Source of the DNA: Thereva unica
Lineage: Eukaryota; Arthropoda; Insecta; Diptera; Therevidae
Reading direction: 5' to 3'
Assembly: GCA_949987705.1 (NCBI GenBank)
Contig: OX465281.1
Span: 100,277,248 to 100,341,247, forward strand
DNA: 64,000 nucleotides
The position numbers and the translations under genes are program-made. The notes below the pieces were generated by a model. It worked only from the letters and a program-made list of their open reading frames with translations. It had not been told where the DNA came from and searched no databases. Of the stretch, positions 22,167-32,332 are shown in pieces (the stretch's first letter is position 1; each line of letters opens with the position of its first letter).

Positions 22167-22786
22167 ACGCTCTCCAAACTTAAGGACAGAGAGCTCAGGG
22201 CGTTGCGATTTTGAATCACTGCTGATGATAGCGATTCAATATCAGCCCTAACACGCTTGGTATTCCTTTTTATATCGTCCAATATAGGATGGACAGAAGC
22301 CAAGGAGCTATAAGTGCAGGAGGGAGAAGTAGCGACCGGATTAAGTATCGCCGAATGTATGTCGTCTAACGACTCAAATGCTGTTGCAATTCAGGAAGAA
22401 ATTTTTTCAAATTTCTCAATCAAGGAACCTGTATTGGCCCCAGCAGAGTTCAGGGTGTCAGACAACGTGTCAAGCCGGACATTAATTGACTGGACCTCAT
22501 CAGATAAAATTTTAAAATGGCAGATGTTACTTGAGAAGGAGTTAAGACGATCCATGACTTTTTCGCGATCAGCGAGAAAAGCGTCAGAGATGTCTTTCAT
22601 CAATCTCAGCACATGACAGGGTTTGACGTCAGAGCATTCACTACACGTAGGCCCTCTAGGAGCCGAAGATTTGCTGCTGACCTTCGAAGTGAGGCAAGAA
22701 GGATGGAAAACGCCTCCACAAACCCCATCACAGGAAATCCCGTCACGGGCGATTTCCGAAGAACACCTCTTGCAAAGATCCGCCAT
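22167..22786 (-). pseudogene. Truncated second copy of PHD-finger ORF1
   Basis: Identical to the start of the 18.0-19.35 kb ORF1 through the PHD finger, then interrupted by a CGA-to-TGA stop after EKISS at about 22391. After the stop the same protein frame continues (ASVHPILDDIKRNTKRV) to the junction at 22167, where it fuses to unrelated sequence. It lacks the C-terminal half and is non-functional. Confidence 0.92.
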
Positions 22787-23623
22787 GAAGATTGAAAAAA
22801 TGAACGAAGGGAAGAAAGACGGAAAGAGAAGAATAAAATGATATTAATCCTGCAGTTTTAAATTCTCAGAAATGGTTAAATGCGGAGTCTCCGTTTATTC
22901 AATAAACAGAAACTAAACACAAAAACATTCCTTAATAATGAATTAAGACCAAAAAATCACTGAATTAACAAATTAAATTAAATGGAAACACTAAAAATTG
23001 CAACCTTTTGAAAAGAAATAACAGGATAAAACAAAACTGTTAAGCACATGTCTAACAAAAAACTTGTTCTTTAGATTCCATTAACCGTAATCAAATTACA
23101 GCTAAAAGATCAAAAATAAAACAAAAAAAAAACACTGGCAAATTAATTTTAGAAGAATAAATGAAAAAATGATTTAAAACTAAATTAAAAATAAATAGAA
23201 AAAATAAAAAAATAATTTAGAAGACTAAATTTTTATAAAAACCGTAAAAACATTTTTTCCACATCACAGACAGCTCGCCACTAATACAAAATAAAACACC
23301 GAAAAAGACAAAGAACTATCACTGTCGACAGTGTTACAGTTAAAAGATCAAAAATAAAACAAAAAGAAACACTGGCAAATTAATTTTGGAAGAATAAATG
23401 AAAAAATGATTTAAAACTAAATTAAAATAAATACAAAAAATAAAAAATTATTTAGAAGACTAAATTTTTATAAAAACCGTAAAAACATTTTTCCACATCA
23501 CAGACCACTAATACAAAAAAAACACAAAAAAGACAAAGAACTATCACTGTCGACTGTCGTCGTTCGCGTCTGGAGAGACACTATGTTCTTTTTAGAAACG
23601 AATTACTATTTTGTAGAGTTCCC

Positions 23624-23753
23624 GAAAAGAGGGCTGCAGGTGGAAGGAGTGAGACGAGTTATCTAATTTGGTGCTGAGGGAATAAGATTGCCGTGCAGGC
23701 AGGAGAGCGTTTATTTCGATGGTACTGAGATAGTGGCGATAGAATGTTGTATG
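23624..23753 (-). pseudogene. LINE RT C-terminal relic, duplicated copy
   Basis: Second copy of the relic at 20181-20310, carried by the tandem duplication. Confidence 0.7.
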
Positions 23754-23930
23754 TTTAGCAAGTAATTTGTTGATCTACACAGGAAGGACCAAGATTTATT
23801 AATGGTCAATTCGCCTTCGACGATAACTTCGGAAGTTTACGGAATAAAACTGATAAAAGTGTTTAAATATTCTCCGTTTTTTACAAATAAGGCCTTTGAT
23901 TTGTTACATATAGGGTATTAGTAATACTCT

Positions 23931-25092
23931 CAGGGGCGGATTAACGCACAGGCACAGCAGGCACTGGCCTGGGGCGGCAAATTTTGAAAAGCGGCAAAAA
24001 TTTGGAATGATTTTTTTTAGGTGAATGAAAAAATATTTACTTACAATACATTTATAATGATTTATTTAAATTTCAAACTTTGACGCCAGAATTTATTATC
24101 TAGATCTAGACCCATCAGCGGCGCTCTTGGCGCAAAACCTATGACATAACCTACAGTTCTGTGTTTACATGCAAGTAAGCTTCAATTCAAAACATCCAGC
24201 CCCAGTATATTAGCCGGGTACAATGAGTGTTGGTAGAAAGCGATTAAGCGGCAGTCAGTATACTAAATTGCGAGAGAAAAAAAAGAACTGAACTCATTAG
24301 TGAAAAACTAATTTTCGATCTGGACATGAGACGAGTCGCATATGTAGCAATCCACGAGAAATTTAAAGCGATTATTCAGTTCGAAAGTTTGCCTTCAATT
24401 GAACTAGAGGCTGCAGCGAAAAAACTTAGTTTCTTCATTTCCAAGCGATCTAGAGGAAAGTTTACTTTCTGAGTATACTACACTTGAAATCGCATCTGGC
24501 AGCACCAGATCAGAACTTGAAACCGAAATCCTCCATCGGTTTGTGTCATTGGATCAGAGAAAATGATTTTCATGGAATTTATTCGAATGTCGACATCGCA
24601 CTACAAATGTACACTTGCACTGCAGCGACTAATTACACTGCTTAGCGATCTTTCTCTTGTTTAAAACGGATGACGTTCCACAATGTTAGAAGAAAGACTC
24701 AACAGTTTGGCGATTTTATGTATCGGAAAGAAACGTTGCAAACATTAGATTTAAACTCCATCATTGACGAGTTCGTTTGACAAAAATCTCATCGTAAACA
24801 CTTGTAATACAACAAAATTGTCACTCATTAAATTTAACTAATAATATTTGCTTATCAAAAATACGTAACCAAAGAACTTGTGATTGTATGTGACATGCGA
24901 TAATAATTTAATATTAAAAATTAATTGCTCGACGAATTGATTTTTTATTGGAATACCAAATTTTTGAACTGGGTACTATATTTGAAATTTTATTTTATTA
25001 ACATTTTTTATCAAATGAAAGTTTCTCAACGAAAATAGGGGCGGCGGCAAATCGAGTTGGCCTAGGGCGGAAAAAAAGTTAATCCGCCCCTT
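23931..25092 (+). mobile_element. Internally deleted hAT transposon, copy 2
   Basis: Same length (1162 bp), ends and flanking ATACTCT as the copy at 20488. It arose by segmental duplication, not by a second transposition, because the flanks are duplicated with it. Confidence 0.88.
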
Positions 25093-25609
25093 ATACTCTA
25101 CTTACAAATTTTATAGCGCCAAACTATTAGGAGTCCTAGCATACGTGACAGACCCTGTACAAGCAGTTGCGGAAAAATTGTAAGGATGAGAGGATGAATA
25201 TTAACAAAACCAGTTAATACTAAGTAAAGCCGGTTTATAGTACACTTCAGCCTGTCCCTGTTATGCTGTCTGTAAATTTTGGAAAGAAGGATTCAATTGT
25301 TTTACAGTTCCAGGATGATACAGTGCTGTGTGAAAAATTAAGACCGCCTACACTTTATCATGAAACGTTTACTTTCGATGCCTACAGCTTTCGAATGATA
25401 TGTTGGGATACATAAATGTAACACTCAAATTGTACCTAAATCTAGTGTCTATTTTCTGTAATAATTTCATTAAAATAAAACAACACGGTATTGCAATATA
25501 AATTATAAATGCACTGCAATTATCTGCAAAATGCACTGCAAAATGAATGCTGTACCGTTCAGAACAGGACAACTTCAGGAAGCAAAAAAATTGTGAAAAG
25601 AGGTGTTGG

Positions 25610-26456
25610 TAGTTCTTTCCTCAAGTTAGTTAAAAAAAATCGAGCCCTGCTCTTTCGGCAGATCTCCATTACGCAAGCGTCTGCTGGTCACATTTGACGA
25701 ATATTTTGCGCAAAAGGGTAGTTTGATCGGACCACGATAAAAAATCTTCACATGCGATGCAGACCTGCTCGAGCAAGAGTTTTGTGACGTAGAAGGTAAC
25801 GCCCACAGGAATTGGAATCCGCAAGACTGGAACAATTTTTTTCGCAGATGAAAATGAAGCCAAGCCAAAGCCAAGTGTATTTGGTCTTAATTTTTTACGC
25901 AGAACTGTATATTTATGTGCATCTATCATTATAGCCAAGGTCCTAAATCCAAAGCAATGCCTGAATGCGAAAGGATCTTTTTGATTGAAAGCCGTGAATT
26001 ATGCCTACTGGGGACACCACGATATAAAAAAACGCGGCCTGTACTCAACCTCTTAGGTGGTGTGGAAGAGAGTGCACAAGACTTATTATATTTATAAAGC
26101 ACTTACAATTCCTGGTGCGTTATAAATTTTAAAATATTCTTTTGGAGTAAAGTGCGACAGTTTAGCATGGAATGGTTTTACATAAAGAAAGATTTTACTT
26201 TTCCCATATCATTAAACATCAAATCTTAATGATGAGGCAAAATACTTCATTGCCTGGGATAGATACTATTATGATAAAAACCTCTTCCATATGTAATTTA
26301 AAACTTTTTACTGAAATTTTCTCAGGCTCAACTTTTGGTCGAAAATAGAAAAATTTTTATATTCTGTACAAAGCAGAAATTAAAATTTGCGGCACCGTAT
26401 CCACCTGCAGACAAAAAAATATGATTTCATAAAAAAACTAGTTGGGATGTGGGTTC
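25610..26456. other. Unassigned region beyond the duplication
   Basis: A minus-strand frame at 25626-25874 and overlapping plus-strand frames show no family I recognise and have different frames of similar quality, suggesting decayed coding or repeat DNA. The right end (26428-26456, AAACTAGTTGGGATGTGGG) is repeated inverted at 41081-41106, so it belongs to a dispersed element. Confidence 0.35.
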
Positions 26457-27151
26457 GACGACGAAAATGTATATAAAATTGATGTATTAATGTTTTTCGG
26501 CACCTCAATGAAGTCGATATAGTTTTTAGTTCGCGCGGTATCGAGCAGGTACAAAAATCACTTAAGTCAGTTAAACCAAAAACCCGCTGGACCGAATATT
26601 ATAAAAATATTTTCAGATTATATTGTCGCTAATACGCTTCGAACGGCACCTCAAGTAAGTCAACATCTTTTGTGGTTCGGGTCATATCGTGCAGGTACAA
26701 AAATCACTTACGCCGCTTAAACAAAAAAACGGCTCGACCGAATTTTATGAAAATCTTTTCAGATCATATTTTGGTTAATACTCTTCGAACGGCACGTCAA
26801 CTAAGTCGATATCTTTTATAGTTCGCGGGATATCGTGCAGGTACAACAATCACTTAAGTCATTTAAACCAAAAAACCGCTGGACCGAATATTATAAAAAT
26901 CTTTTCAGATTATATTGTCGCTAATACGCTTCGAACGGCACCTCAAGTAAGTCAATATCTTTCGTGGTTCGGGCGATATCGTGCAGGTACAAAAATCACT
27001 TACGTCGCTCAAACAAAAAAACGGCTGGACCGATTTTCATGAAAATCTTTTCAGATCATATTTCGGTTAATACGCTTCGAACAACACCTCAACGAAGCCG
27101 ATATCAGTTCTGGTTCGCGCGATATCGTGCAGGAAAAATGACCACATCCGT

Positions 27152-27202
<51 letters not shown>

Positions 27203-27333
27203 CACACACACACACACACTTCCTCCCAATTTTTTGCTTAAAATGCTCCTGGGACCTTGAAAGATGAAAATACGTTGAAATTTTCGATTTCGATTTTCGG
27301 ACCGATTACAATAACTTCCTATACTGGGAAGTT
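26457..27333 (+). repeat. Satellite-like mobile repeat: 146-bp units, CA tract, hairpin end
   Basis: Starts at GACGAAAATGTATATAAAATT. It contains four units of exactly 146 bp (26548, 26694, 26840, 26986, to 27131) that alternate between type A (GGACCGAATATTATAAAAAT, TTGTCGCTAATACG) and type B (CGACCGAATTTTATGAAAAT or close, TT(T/C)GGTTAATAC). After them come a CA tract, a conserved CTCCTGGGACCTTGAAAGATG tail and the hairpin AACTTCC-TATACTG-GGAAGTT at 27313-27333. No protein is encoded. Family unknown. Confidence 0.85.
27154..27219. repeat. (CA)n microsatellite
   Basis: About 33 CA units with a single CG interruption, always at the same place relative to the tail in the copies at 27.7, 28.0 and (as GT) 40.47 kb, so the tract is part of the element. 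Confidence 0.95.
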
Positions 27334-27423
27334 AATAAAAATCTTCCGCGACTAAATTTTTCCCTAAACCTGAAAAATCGTAAACACAACAACAAAAATT
27401 CCGAAAATTTTGTTACAAAGAAC

Positions 27424-27869
27424 GGCAGGCAGAAGTCATTTAAACGAAAAAACCGCTGGATCGAATATAATAAAAATCTTTTCAGATAATATTGTCGCTA
27501 ATACGCTTCGAACGGCACCTCAAGTAAATCAATATCTTTCGTGGTTCGGGCGATATCGTGCAGGTACAAAAATCAGTTACATCGCTCAAACAAAAAAACG
27601 GCTGGACCGAATTTCATGAAATTCTTTTCAGATCATATTTCGGTTAATACGCTTCGAACAACACATCAACGAAGTCGATATCAGTTTTGGTTCGCGCGAT
27701 ATCGTGCAGGAAAAAATGACCACATCCGTACGCACATACACACACACACACATACTTTCTCCCAATTTTTTGCTTAAAATGCTCCTGGGACCTTGAAAGA
27801 TGAAAATACGTTGAAATTTTCGATTTCGATTTTCGGATCGATTACAATAACTTCCTATACTGGGAAGTT
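27424..27869 (+). repeat. Second, partial copy of the CA/hairpin repeat
   Basis: One A unit and one B unit, a short CA tract, the same tail and the same hairpin at 27849-27869. Separated from the first copy by about 90 bp. Confidence 0.85.
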
Positions 27870-28100
27870 AATAACTTATGTCGCTTAAACCAAAAAATCG
27901 CGCGGCCGAATATTATAAAAATCTGTTCAGATTATATTGTCGCTAATACGCTTCGAACGGCACCTCAAGTAAGTCGATATCTTTTTTGGTTCGCGCGATA
28001 TCGTGGAGGAAAAAATGACCACATACGTACGCACACACACACATACTTCCTCCCAATTTTTTGCTTAAAATGCTCCTGGGACCTTGAAAGATGAAAATAC
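27870..28100 (+). repeat. Third, truncated copy of the CA/hairpin repeat
   Basis: One mixed unit, a short CA tract and the start of the tail (CTTGAAAGATGAAAATAC), then similarity stops before the hairpin. Confidence 0.8.
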
Positions 28101-28574
28101 TTCGAAAATATCGTACATTAAATTTACAGTTTTGCATGACTCTAAAAGCTTTATATCAAAGAGAGATAAAGAATTAGTGAAGTTTACGGAAAAATCGATA
28201 TTCGAAAAAGGATGTTTTTGGTTTTTCGAAATTTTATCGATGTTTTTCTATTGTGACACTATCATTTTTTTACACCATCTAAAAGTAGAGGATTCAACGA
28301 ATTTTTTTTTTAATCAAAAATTCGTTCGCCAACTTTTTTGATTGAAAATGGGGCCTTTTTTTTAACTTAACGTCATAAAAACAAAACTAAACAACCAATC
28401 GCTTTGAAAAAAATTGAGTCTTTTCGAAACATGAAAATCTACATTTTCCTCAGATTTCATTAAAATTTTGTGAAAGATAAAACTGATAAACGAAAAATTC
28501 GGTTTTTGACGTTTTTCTCCATATTTTGAGGTTATGTCGAAAAATGGTTTGAACAAATCTAGATCGTTTAATTA
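28101..28574. other. AT-rich spacer
   Basis: Long homopolymer-rich sequence. I see nothing I can name; the short open frames are low-complexity. Confidence 0.35.
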
Positions 28575-29399
28575 TCTACAACTAGGGAATGCAATCCCGC
28601 GGATCCGCAATCCCGCAAATGCGGGATCCCGCATGAAATTAGCGGGATTACAAATGCGGGATAACACGTGCGGGATCCGCAAGATTTGCAAGATTTTATT
28701 TTTTCCAGCCTAAATTCGCATAACATCATGTACGGCAAGAATGCACGATAATAGGGAATCCCCAAATCGAAGTACATATCTGTAAGTCGAGTGACGAGTG
28801 AATTTCTCTCTGTACGGGGATATCCCAAATCCTGATAGTTCCCAATAGGGAACTCTTTGTATATTTTGGAAACAATGTGAATCGATGGCTATTGAGGCAA
28901 ATTACACGGCATAACACTTTCTGCCTTAACAAACCGGTTTGTGCGTGTTATACGAATTACACGATAAACTGACTGTTCTGCATTTTTTCGTGTAACAATT
29001 CTATTGTCTATGTAGCTGTGTACAAACTTTCAGTGAAGCTAAGTCATTTTCGTAGACCTCGAGAATGAAATTATGATTGTGCTAGTGCAGGGGTGAGCAA
29101 CCATTTTAATCAAAGGGCCAATTTAAATTTTAAAATTTTTTGGCGGGCCACACATAAAGTAACACTTAATAATAGTTTACAAAACTTATTTGTAATATAA
29201 ACATTAGAATAAAAAAATATAAAATTAAAAAAAAAGTAAAGATTCCATATAAAAATTTTAATGCAAAATAAAAACAAACAAGAAAAGAACAGAAAAACGA
29301 ATTTATTTGAAATTTTTAATGAGAAAATTTTCACTGTTTTTTCGATACAAGCTGATCAATATCAGACGGAATTGATGAGGTAGCTGCACGTACGCAGCT

Positions 29400-30317
29400 T
29401 TCTAATCGTGCATCACTCACTTTTGATTAATTTCATGGTTGAAACAAAACAAATTTTCCTGGTGAATTATGCAGTAGTTAACGAATATTTCCCTTCCTGT
29501 GACCTTCATAATGTCTTGAAATAACCTTCGCGATACTCCCGCTTGACATTGCTCGTGCTCCATCTGTCGATATACCAAATCTTTCCTAATAAAATAGAAA
29601 AATTTTCCAACGCAGACTTTAGTTCATCGTACAGGTCTTTCCCGATTGCAGTTCATTGCATTGGAATCAGTGAACACAATTCTTCGGTAATATTAAATTT
29701 GATGTCAATACCACGTACAAATATAGCCAGTTGTGCTGTATCGCTAATATCGCAATTCTCATCAAGTGCCAAAGAGCAGTATTCGAAGTATACGCAGTAT
29801 TTGCGTTTACGAAGCGTTGTTGCTATGTTCTCGGGCAAGTCTTCCATTCTCCTTGCAATGGTAAATCTTGATAAACTAATGTTTGAAATAATATTTATTT
29901 TATCAGGAAATGCTATTTCTGCAACAGCAGTCAGACATTCGTTTATCATCTCTCCATCCGCAAAGGGTTTAATTTTTTTTTGCCAGTATTTGACTGACAA
30001 CAAAACTAGCCTTTACTGCCGTATTTGATATAATAGCTTGATTTTTAAAAATAGCCTGTTGTTTTCCCAAGTTTTTCTCCAGTTGATGAAACTTATCTAT
30101 CCGGAGTTGTCCTGTTCAGTTTTTATATTGTGTTTTGTATTGTAATGTCTTTTAATGTTACATATATTCTTTTAATTCTTTTAATGTCTTTGAGCATGCA
30201 TATTAAGCATACAGGTTTATCTTTGGCGAAAGTGAAACAATAATCAAATTTCCACTTTTCTTGGAAATGCCTATGCTCATCCGCAACCTTCCGTTTTCTT
30301 GTTTGCTTTTCCGACAT
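29400..30317 (-). pseudogene. hAT transposase, GTF2IRD2/ZBED-like, decayed
   Basis: The N-terminus (30317-30123) reads MSEKQTRKRKVADEHRHFQ followed by EKWKFDYCFTFAKDKPVCLIC, the typical start of GTF2IRD2-like hAT transposases. A second open piece (30003-29653) has FADGEMINECL and ISLSRFTIARRMEDL. Further down, frameshifted DLYDELKSALENF and STDGARAM stretches match the region around a catalytic Asp. The remaining C-terminal half, including the dimerisation region, is missing or unrecognisable. It would have bound the element ends and cut DNA; this copy is dead. Confidence 0.82.
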
Positions 30318-30550
30318 GCTATGATGGATTAAAAATTTGAAAATTAAACAAAATTGTTGGAAAACTTAATTTTGAATAAAAAATACTCTAATATTACCTT
30401 TTCGACAATAATATTACACTCACGAAACCCCAGAATTGCTAAAATTGCTAGTTAACAGCTTACCAGTCCGACTAATTGTGTGACAGAAGCTAACACAAAC
30501 AAGTACAGACGCGGCGCTTTGGTTTACTATGTACTACCATTTTATTATAA

Positions 30551-31182
30551 TTAACCCTAGGACCCTACACTGGGGTTCTTCAAACCCCACAAAGTTTTAC
30601 CGGTCCTGGCGTTTCGGCTGTATTAGTGGTAGGGCCAAGCGATTTTTACCATTAGGAGGGGGACCAGTACATAGAAGAGTGCTGCAGAGAAAATCGTTAG
30701 TTCTATTTTAGAAGTGACACAGTGAATATTTGTTTAAACGTTGGGGTTAGCGTAACCCCACTATTATTGTTATACTTGATTTCTTGTTAATATTCATCGC
30801 TTGCAAAAATTCTGATATCCTTTGAATTTTCGATTCATACATTTTTTACGTTTTATTTATACCTTTTTCTTTAGTACTCAAGCCTAAAGTTATTTAAAAA
30901 AAGCACGAAAAAAATTTAATAATTTTTTCCTTAAATTTTAATAAAAATTGAAAAAATAATTTTGTTCATGTTTTTAATTGTACTTTTTTCGGGCAAAAAT
31001 TTATCTAATGCTATTTTGCCATATACCACCGGATTCTGCACCTTCTGCTGATTAAAATTAAAAAAAAAATGCCTACCTACAATGAAAACTCACTTAACGG
31101 TATCGAGTTAAAATACTGGGGTGCACGTAACCCCTATGTAGGAGATTTGTTATATTTGAATAGTGTAGGGTCCTAGGGTTAA
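30551..31182. mobile_element. piggyBac-like MITE, 632 bp
   Basis: Flanked by TTAA at both ends with a perfect 17-bp inverted repeat CCCTAGGACCCTACACT. Inside the left end, TGGGGTTCTTCAAACCCCAC can fold on itself. No transposase. Confidence 0.92.
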
Positions 31183-32002
31183 TTTTATAACAATATATTG
31201 ATGGGAGAAAGTTGATAAAATAAACTCAGTTTTAGAAATACTTGGCGGGCCGCATAAACATGTTTAATGAGCCGCAAACGGCCCGCGGGCCGCGTGTTGC
31301 TCATCCCTGTGCTAGTGTGTTGCTCTGTTGCAGTCGAGAATTTTTTGGGATGCACAAGTAACAAACTTCCCCGCGACCCCTTGCCCCTAAAACCGGTTTA
31401 TTGGAATTATTGGAAGTGTTGATGGAAGAAATGTTATGCCGTGTAATGAGGCAAATTGGAAGGAATGGTATTGTAAAGTCTCATGAATAAGGAACATGAA
31501 CTATTTTCCCTTTGTTCATTATCGAGGAAAAATGCTGAAGCAGTTCGTAAAATAGGATGATGTAATAATTATGTATCTACTTTCGGTCGTCCCTCTCCCA
31601 CCCTCTTCTTTCTAAAACCAGTTTTTGGAAGGTATGGTAAAGCAAAAGGTAGCTCATTGGCCTTTATATTGGAAGGTATGGTAATGCAAAAAGTAGCTCT
31701 TCATATTGGAATGAATTGTATTGCAAAAAATGGCCGTTGTGCCTTCGACCCTAGGATCGCAATGTTAAAAGAAGAGATGATTCGATCTAGAAAGTAGGCA
31801 TTACGCATTCGAAGAAAAGTATACAGATTCGACTCTGGAAGGCTTCCATTCCACACTGACTTAGATAATAATGTTGTGGGCTAATAATTCTAAAATATTG
31901 TACAATCCTGCAAATGTTGCGGATCCACGGGATTGATGGTCTCAATCTTGCGGATTTGCAAGATTATCGTTTGGGTGCTGGATTGCATTCCCTATCTACA
32001 AC

Positions 32003-32332
32003 GTTTACATTTAACGTTTTTCGATATGAGGTCTACTTTTCTCAGAAATCGTAAAAAACACGTTTAACCCCCTAAAACCCACATTTGGCTCCCCGCTCCC
32101 TTTCCGTTCTTTACAATTTTTCTAGTTTTCGGCTTTTCAAAAGCGTATTTGCACTGGTCTATATATATAGAAAGGGCTTACCTTTCGAAATGTAAAAAAG
32201 CGTGGGGCGCAAGCCAAAAGTTCCGGTGTTAATAAAACAATAATATACATAGGTATATATATAGATTTTCGAGGGATACCGAATCAGACCACTATTTGCG
32301 GGTCCCTTTTCGTCCCTCTGCCTAGAGTCATC
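32003..32332. repeat. Spacer with dispersed repeat B
   Basis: The stretch 32030-32170 (with CCCCCTAAAACCCACATTTGG and TTGCACTGGTCT) is related, inverted, to 39843-40020. The last 110 bp are probably the 3' untranslated end of the LINE that follows on the minus strand. Confidence 0.55.

Larger units (their letters stand above)
22167..25609. repeat. Tandem duplication, unit 2 (3443 bp)
   Basis: Direct repeat of 18731-22166 with very few differences: a 7-bp length difference at the CACTGTCGACTGTCGTCG stretch (23540-23560), a CGG/CAG change in ORF1 at about 22393 and scattered substitutions such as CTTTCC/CGTTCC (24672) and GATGTC/GCTGTC (25264). The differences argue against a simple assembly duplicate. 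Confidence 0.95.
29088..31309 (-). mobile_element. Inner hAT element, GTF2IRD2-like transposase
   Basis: The ends read CAGGGGTGAGCAAC and CAGGGATGAGCAAC (inverted), with TGCTAGTG repeated exactly on both sides (29080-29087, 31310-31317). Both sub-ends contain GGCGGGCC words. It carries a decayed transposase on the minus strand and hosts a piggyBac-like MITE. Confidence 0.92.
28583..31994. mobile_element. Outer hAT element (3.4 kb including nested elements)
   Basis: A perfect 15-bp inverted repeat, TAGGGAATGCAATCC and its complement, lies between two copies of the 8-bp TCTACAAC (28575-28582 and 31995-32002), diagnostic of hAT-type insertion. Next to the left end is a cluster of CCCGCAAATGCGGGA-like palindromes (28597-28680) with related words near the right end (31925-31970). 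Without the nested elements it would be about 1.2 kb; no transposase is visible, so it is non-autonomous. Confidence 0.9.

Noticed and set aside
21926..22303. 125-codon minus-strand frame as an ORF1 variant
   Set aside because: It is a chimera across the tandem-duplication junction at 22166/22167, joining ORF1 sequence to unrelated DNA.
26964..27777. Open frames with poly-His/Thr runs
   Set aside because: They arise from the 146-bp repeats and the CA microsatellite, not from a protein gene.
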